NCBI GenBank assembly: GCA_051877575.1
Contig: JBJEJA010000023.1
Span: forward strand, 1 to 44,563
Origin: UBA2882 sp051877575
Lineage (GTDB): Bacteria; Bacillota; Clostridia; Lachnospirales; Lachnospiraceae
Length of the DNA stretch: 44,563 bases
Direction: 5' to 3'
Below are positions 34,266-42,001 of this stretch, one piece after another; positions within the stretch are counted from its first letter, which is position 1, and every line of letters starts with the position of its first letter. The notes under the pieces were generated by a model. That model worked only from the letters and a program-made list of their open reading frames with translations, was not told where the DNA came from and made no database searches. The translations under genes were made by a program, and so were the position numbers.

Positions 34266-34361
34266 CTAATATTCTTTTTCGATTTCCTTTACCCGTTCAT
34301 ACAAAAGCTCATTTGTGGGCACATAAATCCCGTTCTTGACAGATTTTTTCCAAAATTTATA
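34266..34361 (-). pseudogene. Possible gene relic, 31 sense codons ending in TAG
   Basis: The minus strand between two stop codons reads a protein-like stretch whose end is NELLYERVKEIEKEY. There is no start codon, and the esterase promoter overlaps it. It may be the 3' remnant of a lost gene, or chance. Confidence 0.25.
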
Positions 34362-34363
34362 CT
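34336..34363 (+). promoter_or_regulatory. Promoter of the esterase gene
   Basis: TTGACA (34336-34341) and TATACT (34358-34363) are separated by 16 bases. The leader is about 50 bases with AGGAGG near the ATG. Confidence 0.65.
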
Positions 34364-34420
34364 AAAGCTATAACAAACCTCGCAGTAACAGATCTGTGAC
34401 ATGATTACAGGAGGAAATAT

Positions 34421-35329
34421 ATGAGTCTGGCAGCAAATCTTATGCGTAAAATATGGGCAAAAAATGACAGGAAACGGGACAAAGACAATACGGAACCGGA
34501 TAATCTGACCATTTATCGTGATATTTCTTATACCGCATCCGAATCCGATCGTGACCGGATCTTTCATCTGACGGATATCTACCGTCCTATCGTCAGCGAT
34601 GAGACACTTCCCGTTATCGTCAGCATCCATGGAGGCGGTTGGTTTTACGGAGACAAGGAATTGTATCGTTTTTATTGCATGCATCTTGCTTCCAAAGGCT
34701 TTGTCGTTGTCAATCCCAATTACCGCCTTGCTCCGGAATCCAAATATCCCGCTGCCATTGCCGATGTCTGCCTGCTGATGGACTTTATCCGGCAAAATGC
34801 AGCCGAATACGGCATGGATACGGAACATTTATTTATGGTAGGGGATTCCGCCGGTGCACAACTGGTTTCCCAATATTGCATACTCTCCACCAACAAAGAT
34901 TACGGATCTCTGTTGTCACAATCGGCAAACGATATCCGCAGCCTGATGCCCACCCTCCCTATTCCCGCGGCAGTTGGTTTAAACTGCGGCATCTATGATA
35001 TGAACGAGATCAAAGGACAAAAAATCAGCCAATGGTATCTCCCCAAACAGGTGGATTCCCCACTGGCTGACAGTTTTTGGAATGTGCTCTCTTATATGAC
35101 CTCCGAATTTCCTCCTGCTTATCTGATGCTAAGTGTCAATGATGACTTAAAGGTACATACCGCAGCCATGAAAACAAAGCTGGAAGACCTTGGAATCTCT
35201 TTTCGATACAAGGAATTCGGCGAAGGCTGTCCTGAAGACGGTCATGTATTCCATATCAATCTGAAAAGTCAGAACGGACTTTTATGTAATGCCGAAGAGT
35301 GCGATTATTTTCGTTCCTTTTGTGATTGA
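34421..35329 (+). CDS. Alpha/beta hydrolase, HSL-type esterase
   Basis: A 302-residue alpha/beta hydrolase of the hormone-sensitive-lipase group. It shows the oxyanion motif SIHGGGWFYGD, the nucleophile serine in VGDSAGAQL, an aspartate in SVNDDLKVHT, and the histidine in EDGHVFHIN, so the triad appears complete. It probably cleaves short-chain esters of small molecules in the cytoplasm; there is no signal peptide. A strong AGGAGG precedes the ATG, and it has its own promoter. It converges with the DinB-like gene 21 bases later with no obvious terminator. Confidence 0.9.
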   Translation: MSLAANLMRKIWAKNDRKRDKDNTEPDNLTIYRDISYTASESDRDRIFHLTDIYRPIVSDETLPVIVSIHGGGWFYGDKELYRFYCMHLASKGFVVVNPNYRLAPESKYPAAIADVCLLMDFIRQNAAEYGMDTEHLFMVGDSAGAQLVSQYCILSTNKDYGSLLSQSANDIRSLMPTLPIPAAVGLNCGIYDMNEIKGQKISQWYLPKQVDSPLADSFWNVLSYMTSEFPPAYLMLSVNDDLKVHTAAMKTKLEDLGISFRYKEFGEGCPEDGHVFHINLKSQNGLLCNAEECDYFRSFCD

Positions 35330-35350
35330 TAAAGTATTTGCAAATTCATA

Positions 35351-35872
35351 TCAACAAAATTTATCATAGCCGCCTTCCGGTATGGGATGCTCCAATCCCA
35401 AAACTCTCGGCCAGTTTCCCGTTGCCTCTATGATAAATCCCATGATCATACCCATGTGGCTGTGTAAATGCCGAAACTGTCCCAATATCAGCGTGAACCT
35501 GGTATAAGGACAATTTATCGGATATTCCAAAAGCGCTTCATCCTTTAATCCTTCCAGATAACCGCCGATCTTGACTTTTATATCCGCAAAGTAGGCATTG
35601 ATCTCGTTTCTCGAAAGTGCTTTCGCAGAAACAAAATCCAGATTATCCAGCCCGTCTTCATGAACCGACGGCTGCCGATAATGCGGATCTCTCGGATTGA
35701 TATACCATGTATCCAATGAGTGCAGCATATGATAAATATGTTTCCAAAGAGGCATGTTGCAATAAAGTCTGTCCCACATATCATCCGGAACACAATCAAT
35801 GACATTCTGCACTTCCCAGATCGCCCTGTCTGTCAGATCTTTTATAACCTCTACATAACTGCTCTGATTCAT
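35351..35872 (-). CDS. DinB-like four-helix-bundle metalloprotein
   Basis: A 173-residue protein with a DinB/YfiT-like helical bundle. Candidate metal-binding histidines occur in HIYHMLHSLDTWY and in RHLHSHMGM, the usual positions for this superfamily. Relatives include thiol-dependent enzymes (bacillithiol or mycothiol transferases) and proteins of unknown role. It is the last gene of the EamA/phosphatase/AKR unit, starting 10 bases after the aldo/keto reductase stop with AAGGAGG. A detoxification role with the reductase is possible but unproven. Confidence 0.8.
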   Translation of the reverse strand: MNQSSYVEVIKDLTDRAIWEVQNVIDCVPDDMWDRLYCNMPLWKHIYHMLHSLDTWYINPRDPHYRQPSVHEDGLDNLDFVSAKALSRNEINAYFADIKVKIGGYLEGLKDEALLEYPINCPYTRFTLILGQFRHLHSHMGMIMGFIIEATGNWPRVLGLEHPIPEGGYDKFC

Positions 35873-35882
35873 CTTATCCTCC

Positions 35883-36728
35883 TTAAAAATCCGGATGCTC
35901 CCCCGACCAGCCGGTCTGAGGCAGACATTCTAAGAAATACCGATCCTCTTTCGTCAGAGTAAAATCAAAAATCTGCTGATTTTCCAGCATGCGCTCTTTG
36001 GTCGATGCTTTGGGAATAACCGAAAATCCTTCCTGATACAGAAATCCCAGTAAAAACTGTGCCGGTGTAACCCCGTACTTTTTTGCCATAGACAAAACTG
36101 TCACATCTTCCAAAATTCTCTTCCTGCCCAGCGGGCTCCATGCCTGAACCAAAATCCCATGCTCTCTGCAATAATCAACTGCCGCCTGTTGTAAATAACC
36201 CACATGCAGCTCCAGCTGATTTACCATAGGCACAACCGCCGCGTCCTCCGTGATCACTTCCAAATGATGCGGTAAGCAGTTGCTGACTCCGATTGCCCGA
36301 ACCGCGCCTTCCCGGTAAAGGTCCTCCAAAGCATGCCATGTCTCCTTCAGACAATTTTTCCAATCGCCATCATCCGGTGATTTCTTGGGCCAGTGGATCA
36401 GATACAGATCCAGATAATCTGTTTGCAGCCGTTCCAAGCTTCTCTGAAAAGCCGCTTTTGTTTCCTCATATCCCATTTCATCTTTCCACACTTTACTGGC
36501 AAGAAAGATATCTTCTCTGGCAATCCCGCTTTCTTTTATGGCAGCTCCGATCTCGCATTCATTTCCGTAAAAAGAAGCTGTGTCCAGATAGCGGTATCCC
36601 GTCTCCACCGCCTTTAAGATTCCCTCTTTCCCATTTCCGTCTGTAGCAAGATACGTACCGTATCCGATGACCGGTAACTGTACTCCGTTTTTTAATTGAA
36701 ATGTCTTTATTTCCTTTCTGTTACTCAT
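35883..36728 (-). CDS. Aldo/keto reductase
   Basis: A 281-residue NADPH-dependent reductase of the AKR superfamily, which reduces aldehydes and ketones. The catalytic tetrad is visible: Asp and Tyr in YLDTASFYGNE, Lys in ASKVW, and His in YLIHWPK. The barrel continues with VGVSN-like GVSNCLPHHLE and the cofactor region VIPKASTKERM. Length is normal for the AKR5 group (2,5-diketo-gluconate reductase-like), but the substrate is not defined. It begins after the histidine phosphatase stop with an AGAAGGG site and is followed by the DinB-like gene. Confidence 0.93.
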   Translation of the reverse strand: MSNRKEIKTFQLKNGVQLPVIGYGTYLATDGNGKEGILKAVETGYRYLDTASFYGNECEIGAAIKESGIAREDIFLASKVWKDEMGYEETKAAFQRSLERLQTDYLDLYLIHWPKKSPDDGDWKNCLKETWHALEDLYREGAVRAIGVSNCLPHHLEVITEDAAVVPMVNQLELHVGYLQQAAVDYCREHGILVQAWSPLGRKRILEDVTVLSMAKKYGVTPAQFLLGFLYQEGFSVIPKASTKERMLENQQIFDFTLTKEDRYFLECLPQTGWSGEHPDF

Positions 36729-36730
36729 GG

Positions 36731-37459
36731 CTAATCCCTTCTTTCATCCTCATTATCATAGCATTCACAAAATCTGGCAGCAAAGGCCGGCTCCTCATCG
36801 TGTACATACAAATGGGAGATATCTCCGTAAGCACTCATACGAAAACCTGCAATGCCTTTTCTCCGCTCCTCGGTCACAATCGTCGCTACGGAAGTCGGTG
36901 CCGCACAAAGCCCGTGCCATAAAACCATAGGTGATATACCAAGCAGATGCCCGATCAGGACACATCCGACCCCAAAATGACAGAAAAATACAATTGTATC
37001 ATTGTTTGCCTTCCTAACCTCATACAAATGCCCGTTTCTCACATATCCATGCTCCTCCAGCAGCGCATCAAAATTGCTGACCACCCAATCATATTCTTCT
37101 TTCACCTTTCCCTGCTTTAAGATATCCTGATCAAACCACTTATCATATTGATAAAAAATTCCCTGTTTGGTCCAATCCTGCGGCAGCCAGTCCCAAACAA
37201 TGCTTTCTCCTGTTTTGTCCGGACGCATAATGCGCGGAGCAAACTCCCTGAGCCACTCACACTCTGTCGCCGTGCGGTTCAATTTTTCCAAAGTAAAGGA
37301 TGCCGTATCTTTCGCTCTGCCCAAAGGAGAAACGTAAAACTCCTTCACATCCAGCTTTGCTATTCTTTCTGATAAATATTCTGCTTCTTTCCAACCCTTC
37401 TCAGTCAAAGAATCAATGGTATAATCGGGATCCCCGTGCCTTACAATCAGAATCTTCAT
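36731..37459 (-). CDS. Histidine phosphatase superfamily protein
   Basis: A 242-residue protein of the phosphoglycerate-mutase-like branch. The phosphorylated histidine lies in RHG (residues 7-9), a second arginine in SPLGRAKDTA, a glutamate in WLREF, and the second histidine in FFCHFGVG, so the active site is complete. Such enzymes remove phosphate from small metabolites; which one is not evident. The start overlaps the EamA stop (ATGA at 37456-37459) with an AAAGGAGG site. It is the second gene of a four-gene unit. Confidence 0.92.
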   Translation of the reverse strand: MKILIVRHGDPDYTIDSLTEKGWKEAEYLSERIAKLDVKEFYVSPLGRAKDTASFTLEKLNRTATECEWLREFAPRIMRPDKTGESIVWDWLPQDWTKQGIFYQYDKWFDQDILKQGKVKEEYDWVVSNFDALLEEHGYVRNGHLYEVRKANNDTIVFFCHFGVGCVLIGHLLGISPMVLWHGLCAAPTSVATIVTEERRKGIAGFRMSAYGDISHLYVHDEEPAFAARFCECYDNEDERRD

Positions 37460-38400
37460 TTTGCAGCCTCCTTTTCATGATTCACAATATAAATACCCAC
37501 ACAGACCAGCAACAGAGAAAGCATGCTCACCCAACTAACCGCTTCTCCTTCTCCCAAAAACAGTGCCGACAAAACTGCCCCAAATATTGGATTCATAAAT
37601 CCGAATACCGCTACTTTGGAAACGGGATTATATTTTAGCAGCAACCCCCATAATGAATAAGCCACTGCAGAGATAAATGCCATATATACCAGTAACAGAA
37701 TCCCTTTTGCACTTATGACCGTAAGCCGGCCTCCAAATAGTAAGCCTATGATAACCAGAATAAACCCGCCCATGACAAACTGATATCCGCTGAGCATGAC
37801 CGGATTTTCCTTCTTGGAAAATTCTTTTACCATAACAGAGGAAAAAGCATAAACGACTGCAGAAATAATAATGAAACCTTCTCCCAAAAAGGTCATGTGA
37901 AAATCCATACCGCTGCCATTCAGATTGACGAGCACCATTCCTGCAAAACCGATGACACAGCCTGAAACTTTCTTCAGATTCAATTTTTCCTGATGCATCA
38001 GCAGGCTGGCAACCAAAATCGCAATAAACACATTTGTCCCGTCAAGAATGGAAGCCTTCACACCCGTAGTATGTGCAAGCCCGATATAAAAGAAAATATA
38101 TTGCCCCACCGTCTGCAGCATACTCAGGATGAAAATTTTTTCCCATGCTTTTTTATGTGGTTTTAAAAACTTCCTGCTCCCTATGCTTCCGAACAGGATT
38201 GCCAATAATCCCGCCATTGTAAAGCGGATCCCCGCAAACAGAATCTGGGAGGAAGTATCCGCATCGGAAATGGCAAACATCTGATAGCCTATCTTAATAC
38301 ACGGATATGCACTGCCCCAGAGAGCACAGCATATCATCGCTCCCAGCCATACAATAATCGTTTTCTGCATAAATTTTGTCTGATCCATGTTGTTCATCAT
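37456..38400 (-). CDS. EamA/DMT-family membrane transporter
   Basis: A 314-residue integral membrane protein with ten predicted helices in two EamA repeats (about residues 15-150 and 165-305). CALWGSAYPCIKIG in the first helix region is typical of the drug/metabolite transporter superfamily, whose members export amino acids, nucleotides or other metabolites. Several start codons cluster here; the ATG at 38400 is best spaced from AAGGAAA, and 38406 is the longest form. It leads the unit with the phosphatase, aldo/keto reductase and DinB-like genes. The substrate is unknown. Confidence 0.85.
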   Translation of the reverse strand: MMNNMDQTKFMQKTIIVWLGAMICCALWGSAYPCIKIGYQMFAISDADTSSQILFAGIRFTMAGLLAILFGSIGSRKFLKPHKKAWEKIFILSMLQTVGQYIFFYIGLAHTTGVKASILDGTNVFIAILVASLLMHQEKLNLKKVSGCVIGFAGMVLVNLNGSGMDFHMTFLGEGFIIISAVVYAFSSVMVKEFSKKENPVMLSGYQFVMGGFILVIIGLLFGGRLTVISAKGILLLVYMAFISAVAYSLWGLLLKYNPVSKVAVFGFMNPIFGAVLSALFLGEGEAVSWVSMLSLLLVCVGIYIVNHEKEAAK

Positions 38401-38473
38401 GCACACATTTCCTTCATTTTATCTATTCCAAAGTCCTTTGCAAATCATCATAAATTTACATGACTCCGTATAT

Positions 38474-39262
38474 TTACATTTTCGATACCTTCAGCCGGCT
38501 GTCACCTGTGGCATAATCAATCTCTACTCCGGGCTGGCAATTGTATACAAATACGTTAAAACAAATCCCTCTGCCCCCGTCTTCCACAGACCATCCTTCC
38601 ATTAGTACCCCGCTTGCAACCAGATTATTTCCTTCGTAAACAGGTGTTACCCGATAGAGCACGTGATAGTTGGTTGCTTCCACAAAATCATCCACCATAT
38701 TTTCAAAGGGAAGCATTCCTTCCACATTTAAAAATCTTGTCCCTGTGATCAGGTTCTTTTCGTTGGCATTCTCTCCGGTAAGCTGATAGCCGATCAAATG
38801 GCAACGATTGTACAGGTATTTCCCGTCCACGCAATCATATTTTACCGTATGCCACCCGGAGGGTTTCACCTGACCGATAGGTCCCCGCTCCTCTTGCGGC
38901 ATCAGATCAATCCCCACATTGGCAAATGCGGTCTGACATCTTCCGAGTGCGTCTAATTCGCTATATCTTTCAAAGGATTCCGTCGTATAATCCGTTTCAT
39001 CGAAATAGGGAATATTTCCATTGATCTCCACATACGGTGTTCCGTCAAAAGGCGGGATTTCCGCTAAAGAGATTGGGGCCTGTTCACAATCTTTTTCAAT
39101 CCCCCAATCCCGGACATGAAGAGAGCCCTGCTGATACGCTACAGTTCCGGCAGCCCCGCCAAAAAGCGCCAGAACAAAGCATATATAGAGAGCCCATATC
39201 CTTCTTCTTTTCATTTTGTCTTTTTTTCTGTTTCTTCTATTTCTTCCGGTCAATATCGTCAC
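38474..39262 (-). CDS. Secreted/membrane-anchored DNA/RNA non-specific endonuclease
   Basis: A 262-residue nuclease of the beta-beta-alpha-Me (EndA/NucA-type) fold. An N-terminal signal anchor (about residues 20-42) is preceded by basic residues. The catalytic motif, normally DRGH, reads YLYNRCHLIGYQLTG, keeping the histidine; NEKNLITGTRFLN carries the metal-binding asparagine region. It would cut DNA or RNA outside the cell. The GTG at 39262 follows the ArsR stop directly and implies coupling; an ATG at 39214 is the alternative. It is the last gene of the metal-efflux operon, an unusual companion. Confidence 0.83.
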   Translation of the reverse strand: MTILTGRNRRNRKKDKMKRRRIWALYICFVLALFGGAAGTVAYQQGSLHVRDWGIEKDCEQAPISLAEIPPFDGTPYVEINGNIPYFDETDYTTESFERYSELDALGRCQTAFANVGIDLMPQEERGPIGQVKPSGWHTVKYDCVDGKYLYNRCHLIGYQLTGENANEKNLITGTRFLNVEGMLPFENMVDDFVEATNYHVLYRVTPVYEGNNLVASGVLMEGWSVEDGGRGICFNVFVYNCQPGVEIDYATGDSRLKVSKM

Positions 39263-39622
39263 TTACTCTTCTATATGCTCCCTGCCCTGGGCAATGATTG
39301 TCCGCACATGTCCGTCAGCCAGAGAATAGAAAACTGATTTTCCTTCCCTGCGGCTTTTGACCAGCTTATTCTGCTTCAAAATTTTCAACTGGTGGGAAAT
39401 TGCCGACTGCGTCATGTTCAATGCCTGAGCCAGATCGCACACGCAAACCTCTGCTTCAAATAAAACAAATAAAATTCTGATACGGGTAGAATCTCCGAAT
39501 ACCTTAAACAATTCTGCAAGATTGTACAACTCAATCTCATCAGGCATAGTTTCGTTTACAATCTTTAAAAGCTCCTGATGTACTTCTTCCGTATCACAAC
39601 AATCCAATTCTTCATCTATCAA
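39263..39622 (-). CDS. ArsR/SmtB-family metal-sensing repressor (CadC/CzrA type)
   Basis: A 119-residue winged-helix repressor that should release DNA on binding metal. The DNA-binding helix lies in MTQSAISHQLKILKQ. Two metal sites appear: CVCDLA with an N-terminal DCCD pair (CadC-like alpha3N site), and DGHVRTIIAQGREHIEE, whose D-x-H-x10-H-x2-E spacing equals the SmtB/CzrA alpha5 zinc site. A longer frame runs into the ATPase gene; AGGTGATATT before the TTG at 39622 decides the start. It lies downstream of the ATPase, and the operator at 41828-41847 precedes the operon, so it autoregulates. Confidence 0.92.
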   Translation of the reverse strand: MIDEELDCCDTEEVHQELLKIVNETMPDEIELYNLAELFKVFGDSTRIRILFVLFEAEVCVCDLAQALNMTQSAISHQLKILKQNKLVKSRREGKSVFYSLADGHVRTIIAQGREHIEE

Positions 39623-39666
39623 AATATCACCTGCTCTCGATTCTGAATAGTTCCATTGTAGCATCT

Positions 39667-41544
39667 TTACAGTTTTTTGACAAACAAGGCTCTGATTGCA
39701 TTCAGTACGGCGATTACCATGACACCTACATCTGCGAAAATCGCAAGCCACATGTTAGCAATCCCTAACGCCCCCAATATCAGGCAAATGATTTTAATGC
39801 CGATGGCAAACACAATATTCTGATATACAATACCGATACATTTGCGGGAAATCTTGATTGCTTTTGCAATCTTCATCGGATCATCATCCATCAGCACAAT
39901 GTCTGCCGCCTCAATTGCAGCATCGGAACCCAGCGCACCCATGGCAATTCCGATATCCGCTCTGGACAAAACCGGAGCATCATTGATGCCGTCCCCTACA
40001 AAGGCGAGTTTCTCCTTGCTTCCTTTTCTTTCCAGCAGTTCTTCTACCTTACTTACCTTATCGGCCGGCAAAAGCTCACTGTAAACCTCTCCGATTCCCA
40101 GCTCCTTTGCTACCTGCTCAGCCACATTTTTGGCATCACCGGTCAACATTACCGTTCTTGTTATACCTGCCTTTTTCAATTCCTGAATAGCTTCTTTGGC
40201 ATGAGGTTTCAACACATCCGCTATCAGGATGTGTCCCGCATATGCGCCGTCCACCGCCATATGCACTACCGTTCCTACACTGTGGCAGTCCGCATATTCC
40301 ACACCGAGCTTTTTCATCAACTTCGCATTTCCGGCAGCCACCGCAATACCGTCCACTTTTGCCGTTACACCATTGCCGCTGATTTCTTCCACATCACTGA
40401 CTCTGTTCCGGTCAACCGGTCTTCCGTAAGCCTTTTGCAGACTTTTACTGATCGGATGGGAAGAGTAACTCTCTGCTAACGCCGCATATTCCAGGAGCTT
40501 TTCTTCCTCCATGGTATTATGATGAACTCCCACAACTTCAAATACTCCCTGTGTCATGGTTCCTGTCTTATCAAATACCACACACTTTGTCTGGGAAAGC
40601 GTTTCCAGATAATTGGATCCTTTTACCAATACGCCCGCATTGCCGGCTCCGCCGATACCGGCAAAGAAACTGAGCGGAATACTGATCACCAGCGCACAGG
40701 GACAGCTGATAACTAAAAATGTCAGGGCTCTGTAAACCCATTCTCCCCATTCCGGTGAAAGTCCCATCAGAAGTCTCACAATCGGAGGCAGCAGCGCCAG
40801 TGCTACCGCACTATAGCAGACAATCGGTGTATAGTAACGGGCAAACTTCGTAATGAAGTTTTCGGATCTTGATTTTTTGGAGCTGGAATTTTCCACCAGA
40901 TCCAATATCTTGGATACCGTCGATTCTCCGAATTCCTTTGTCGTCTTGATTTTTAAAAGACCCCTCATGTTGATGCAGCCGCTGATGACCTCATCTCCCT
41001 CAGATGCCTCTCTGGGCAGGCTTTCTCCTGTCAGGGCACTGGTGTTTAAAGTGGTGCTTCCCTCTACAATCACGCCATCAATGGGAATTTTTTCTCCGGG
41101 CTGTACGACAATGACCGTCCCGACGGCCACTTCATCCGGGTCGACCTTCTGAAGTTTTCCATCTTGCTCAATATTGGCATAATCCGGTCTGATATCCATC
41201 AATTCACTGATATTTTTCCGGCTTTTCCCCACGGCATAGCTTTGGAACAGCTCGCCGATCTGGTAAAAAAGCATAACGGCCACACCCTCTTCATACTCGC
41301 CAAGAGCAATGGCACCCACTGTAGCAACAGCCATCAGGAAATTCTCATCAAATACCTGTTTGTTTAAAATCCCTTTTACGGCTTTTTTCAATATGTCATA
41401 TCCGATTACCAGATACGGTATGAGAAACAATACAAATTTTACATATCCGTTATCGATCGGGAGTAATTTTAATACGACAATCAGTAATGCGGAAATCACT
41501 ATCCGAATCAGTACTTTTTTCTGTTTCTTGCTCAAAGAAGCCAC
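39667..41544 (-). CDS. cadA: Heavy-metal P1B-type ATPase (Zn/Cd/Pb exporter type) without N-terminal HMA domain
   Basis: A 625-residue P1B-type ATPase that exports divalent metals. Membrane helices flank the transport motif SCPCALVIS. The phosphorylation site is DKTGTMTQG, with a TGES-like TALTGESLP actuator motif, the HP motif SSHPISKSL, and GDGINDAPVLSRAD. The usual N-terminal CxxC domain is missing; a separate 72-residue HMA protein is encoded just upstream. The start is uncertain: GTG at 41544 gives the longest form, while TTG at 41535 has a better AGGTGG site. Neighbours and the CPC motif favour Zn/Cd/Pb over copper. Confidence 0.93.
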   Translation of the reverse strand: MASLSKKQKKVLIRIVISALLIVVLKLLPIDNGYVKFVLFLIPYLVIGYDILKKAVKGILNKQVFDENFLMAVATVGAIALGEYEEGVAVMLFYQIGELFQSYAVGKSRKNISELMDIRPDYANIEQDGKLQKVDPDEVAVGTVIVVQPGEKIPIDGVIVEGSTTLNTSALTGESLPREASEGDEVISGCINMRGLLKIKTTKEFGESTVSKILDLVENSSSKKSRSENFITKFARYYTPIVCYSAVALALLPPIVRLLMGLSPEWGEWVYRALTFLVISCPCALVISIPLSFFAGIGGAGNAGVLVKGSNYLETLSQTKCVVFDKTGTMTQGVFEVVGVHHNTMEEEKLLEYAALAESYSSHPISKSLQKAYGRPVDRNRVSDVEEISGNGVTAKVDGIAVAAGNAKLMKKLGVEYADCHSVGTVVHMAVDGAYAGHILIADVLKPHAKEAIQELKKAGITRTVMLTGDAKNVAEQVAKELGIGEVYSELLPADKVSKVEELLERKGSKEKLAFVGDGINDAPVLSRADIGIAMGALGSDAAIEAADIVLMDDDPMKIAKAIKISRKCIGIVYQNIVFAIGIKIICLILGALGIANMWLAIFADVGVMVIAVLNAIRALFVKKL

Positions 41545-41571
41545 CTGCTTTCTGATCTGAATAATCTGCGA

Positions 41572-41790
41572 TTAAAAATAAATCTCGCAGTCATCCTCTA
41601 CTTTTTTACAATTTTTCAGCACATTCTGCATAACGGTCTTCGGCTCCTGACCCTCTTCAAATTCCACGATCATCTTTAAAGTCATGAAATTTACCGTTGC
41701 ATCCTTCACACCGGCGGTTTTTTTCGCAGCTTCTTCCATTTTATTGGCACAGTTTGCACAATCAACTTCAATTTTATATGTTTTTTTCAT
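41572..41790 (-). CDS. Stand-alone heavy-metal-associated (HMA) domain protein
   Basis: A 72-residue metal-binding protein with the HMA fold and metal site DCANCANKM (CxxC, Cys14-type position near the N-terminus). It probably hands metal to the ATPase encoded 27 bases downstream, which lacks its own HMA domain, so the two together equal a split CadA/ZntA. It has a further C-terminal cysteine pair (NCKKVEDDC). A GGAAAG-type site precedes the ATG. It is the first gene of the operon, directly behind the promoter and operator. Confidence 0.92.
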   Translation of the reverse strand: MKKTYKIEVDCANCANKMEEAAKKTAGVKDATVNFMTLKMIVEFEEGQEPKTVMQNVLKNCKKVEDDCEIYF

Positions 41791-41827
41791 CTTTCACTTT
41801 CCTTCCTTATCTTCACAATTCATTTTC

Positions 41828-41847
41828 ATATGAACAATTATTCATAT
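41828..41847 (-). promoter_or_regulatory. ArsR/SmtB-type 12-2-12-like operator
   Basis: The near-perfect inverted repeat ATATGAACAATTATTCATAT (9 of 10 arm positions pair), flanked by C and G that also pair, resembles known SmtB/CzrA/CadC operators. It lies just after the transcription start. Confidence 0.85.
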
Positions 41848-41857
41848 GTTTAAATTA

Positions 41858-41885
41858 ATTATAGCACCTGACATTTACATGTCAA
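41858..41885 (-). promoter_or_regulatory. Consensus promoter of the metal-efflux operon
   Basis: On the minus strand TTGACA (41880-41885) and TATAAT (41858-41863) are separated by 16 bases, with TGC before the -10. The start near 41851 borders the ArsR operator. Confidence 0.88.
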
Positions 41886-41890
41886 GTGCT
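41863..41890. repeat. 12-base inverted repeat over the -35 and spacer of the metal-efflux promoter
   Basis: Arms AGCACCTGACAT (41863-41874) and ATGTCAAGTGCT (41879-41890) pair at 11 of 12 positions around a 4-base centre. It may be a second regulator site. Confidence 0.6.
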
Positions 41891-42001
41891 ATTATTCTAA
41901 ATATATATTTTATTTGCTTTAATATATTACATTTAAATTCTGATTATTATGCTCCGCCCCTCTCTGAATCCTTCACACAGTCATCATCTCTCACGGTCCG
42001 T

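Noticed and set aside
41545..41571. Frameshift that split one HMA-ATPase gene
   Set aside because: Each gene has its own start and stop and the junction looks like normal intergenic DNA, so a genuine split is more likely than a recent frameshift.
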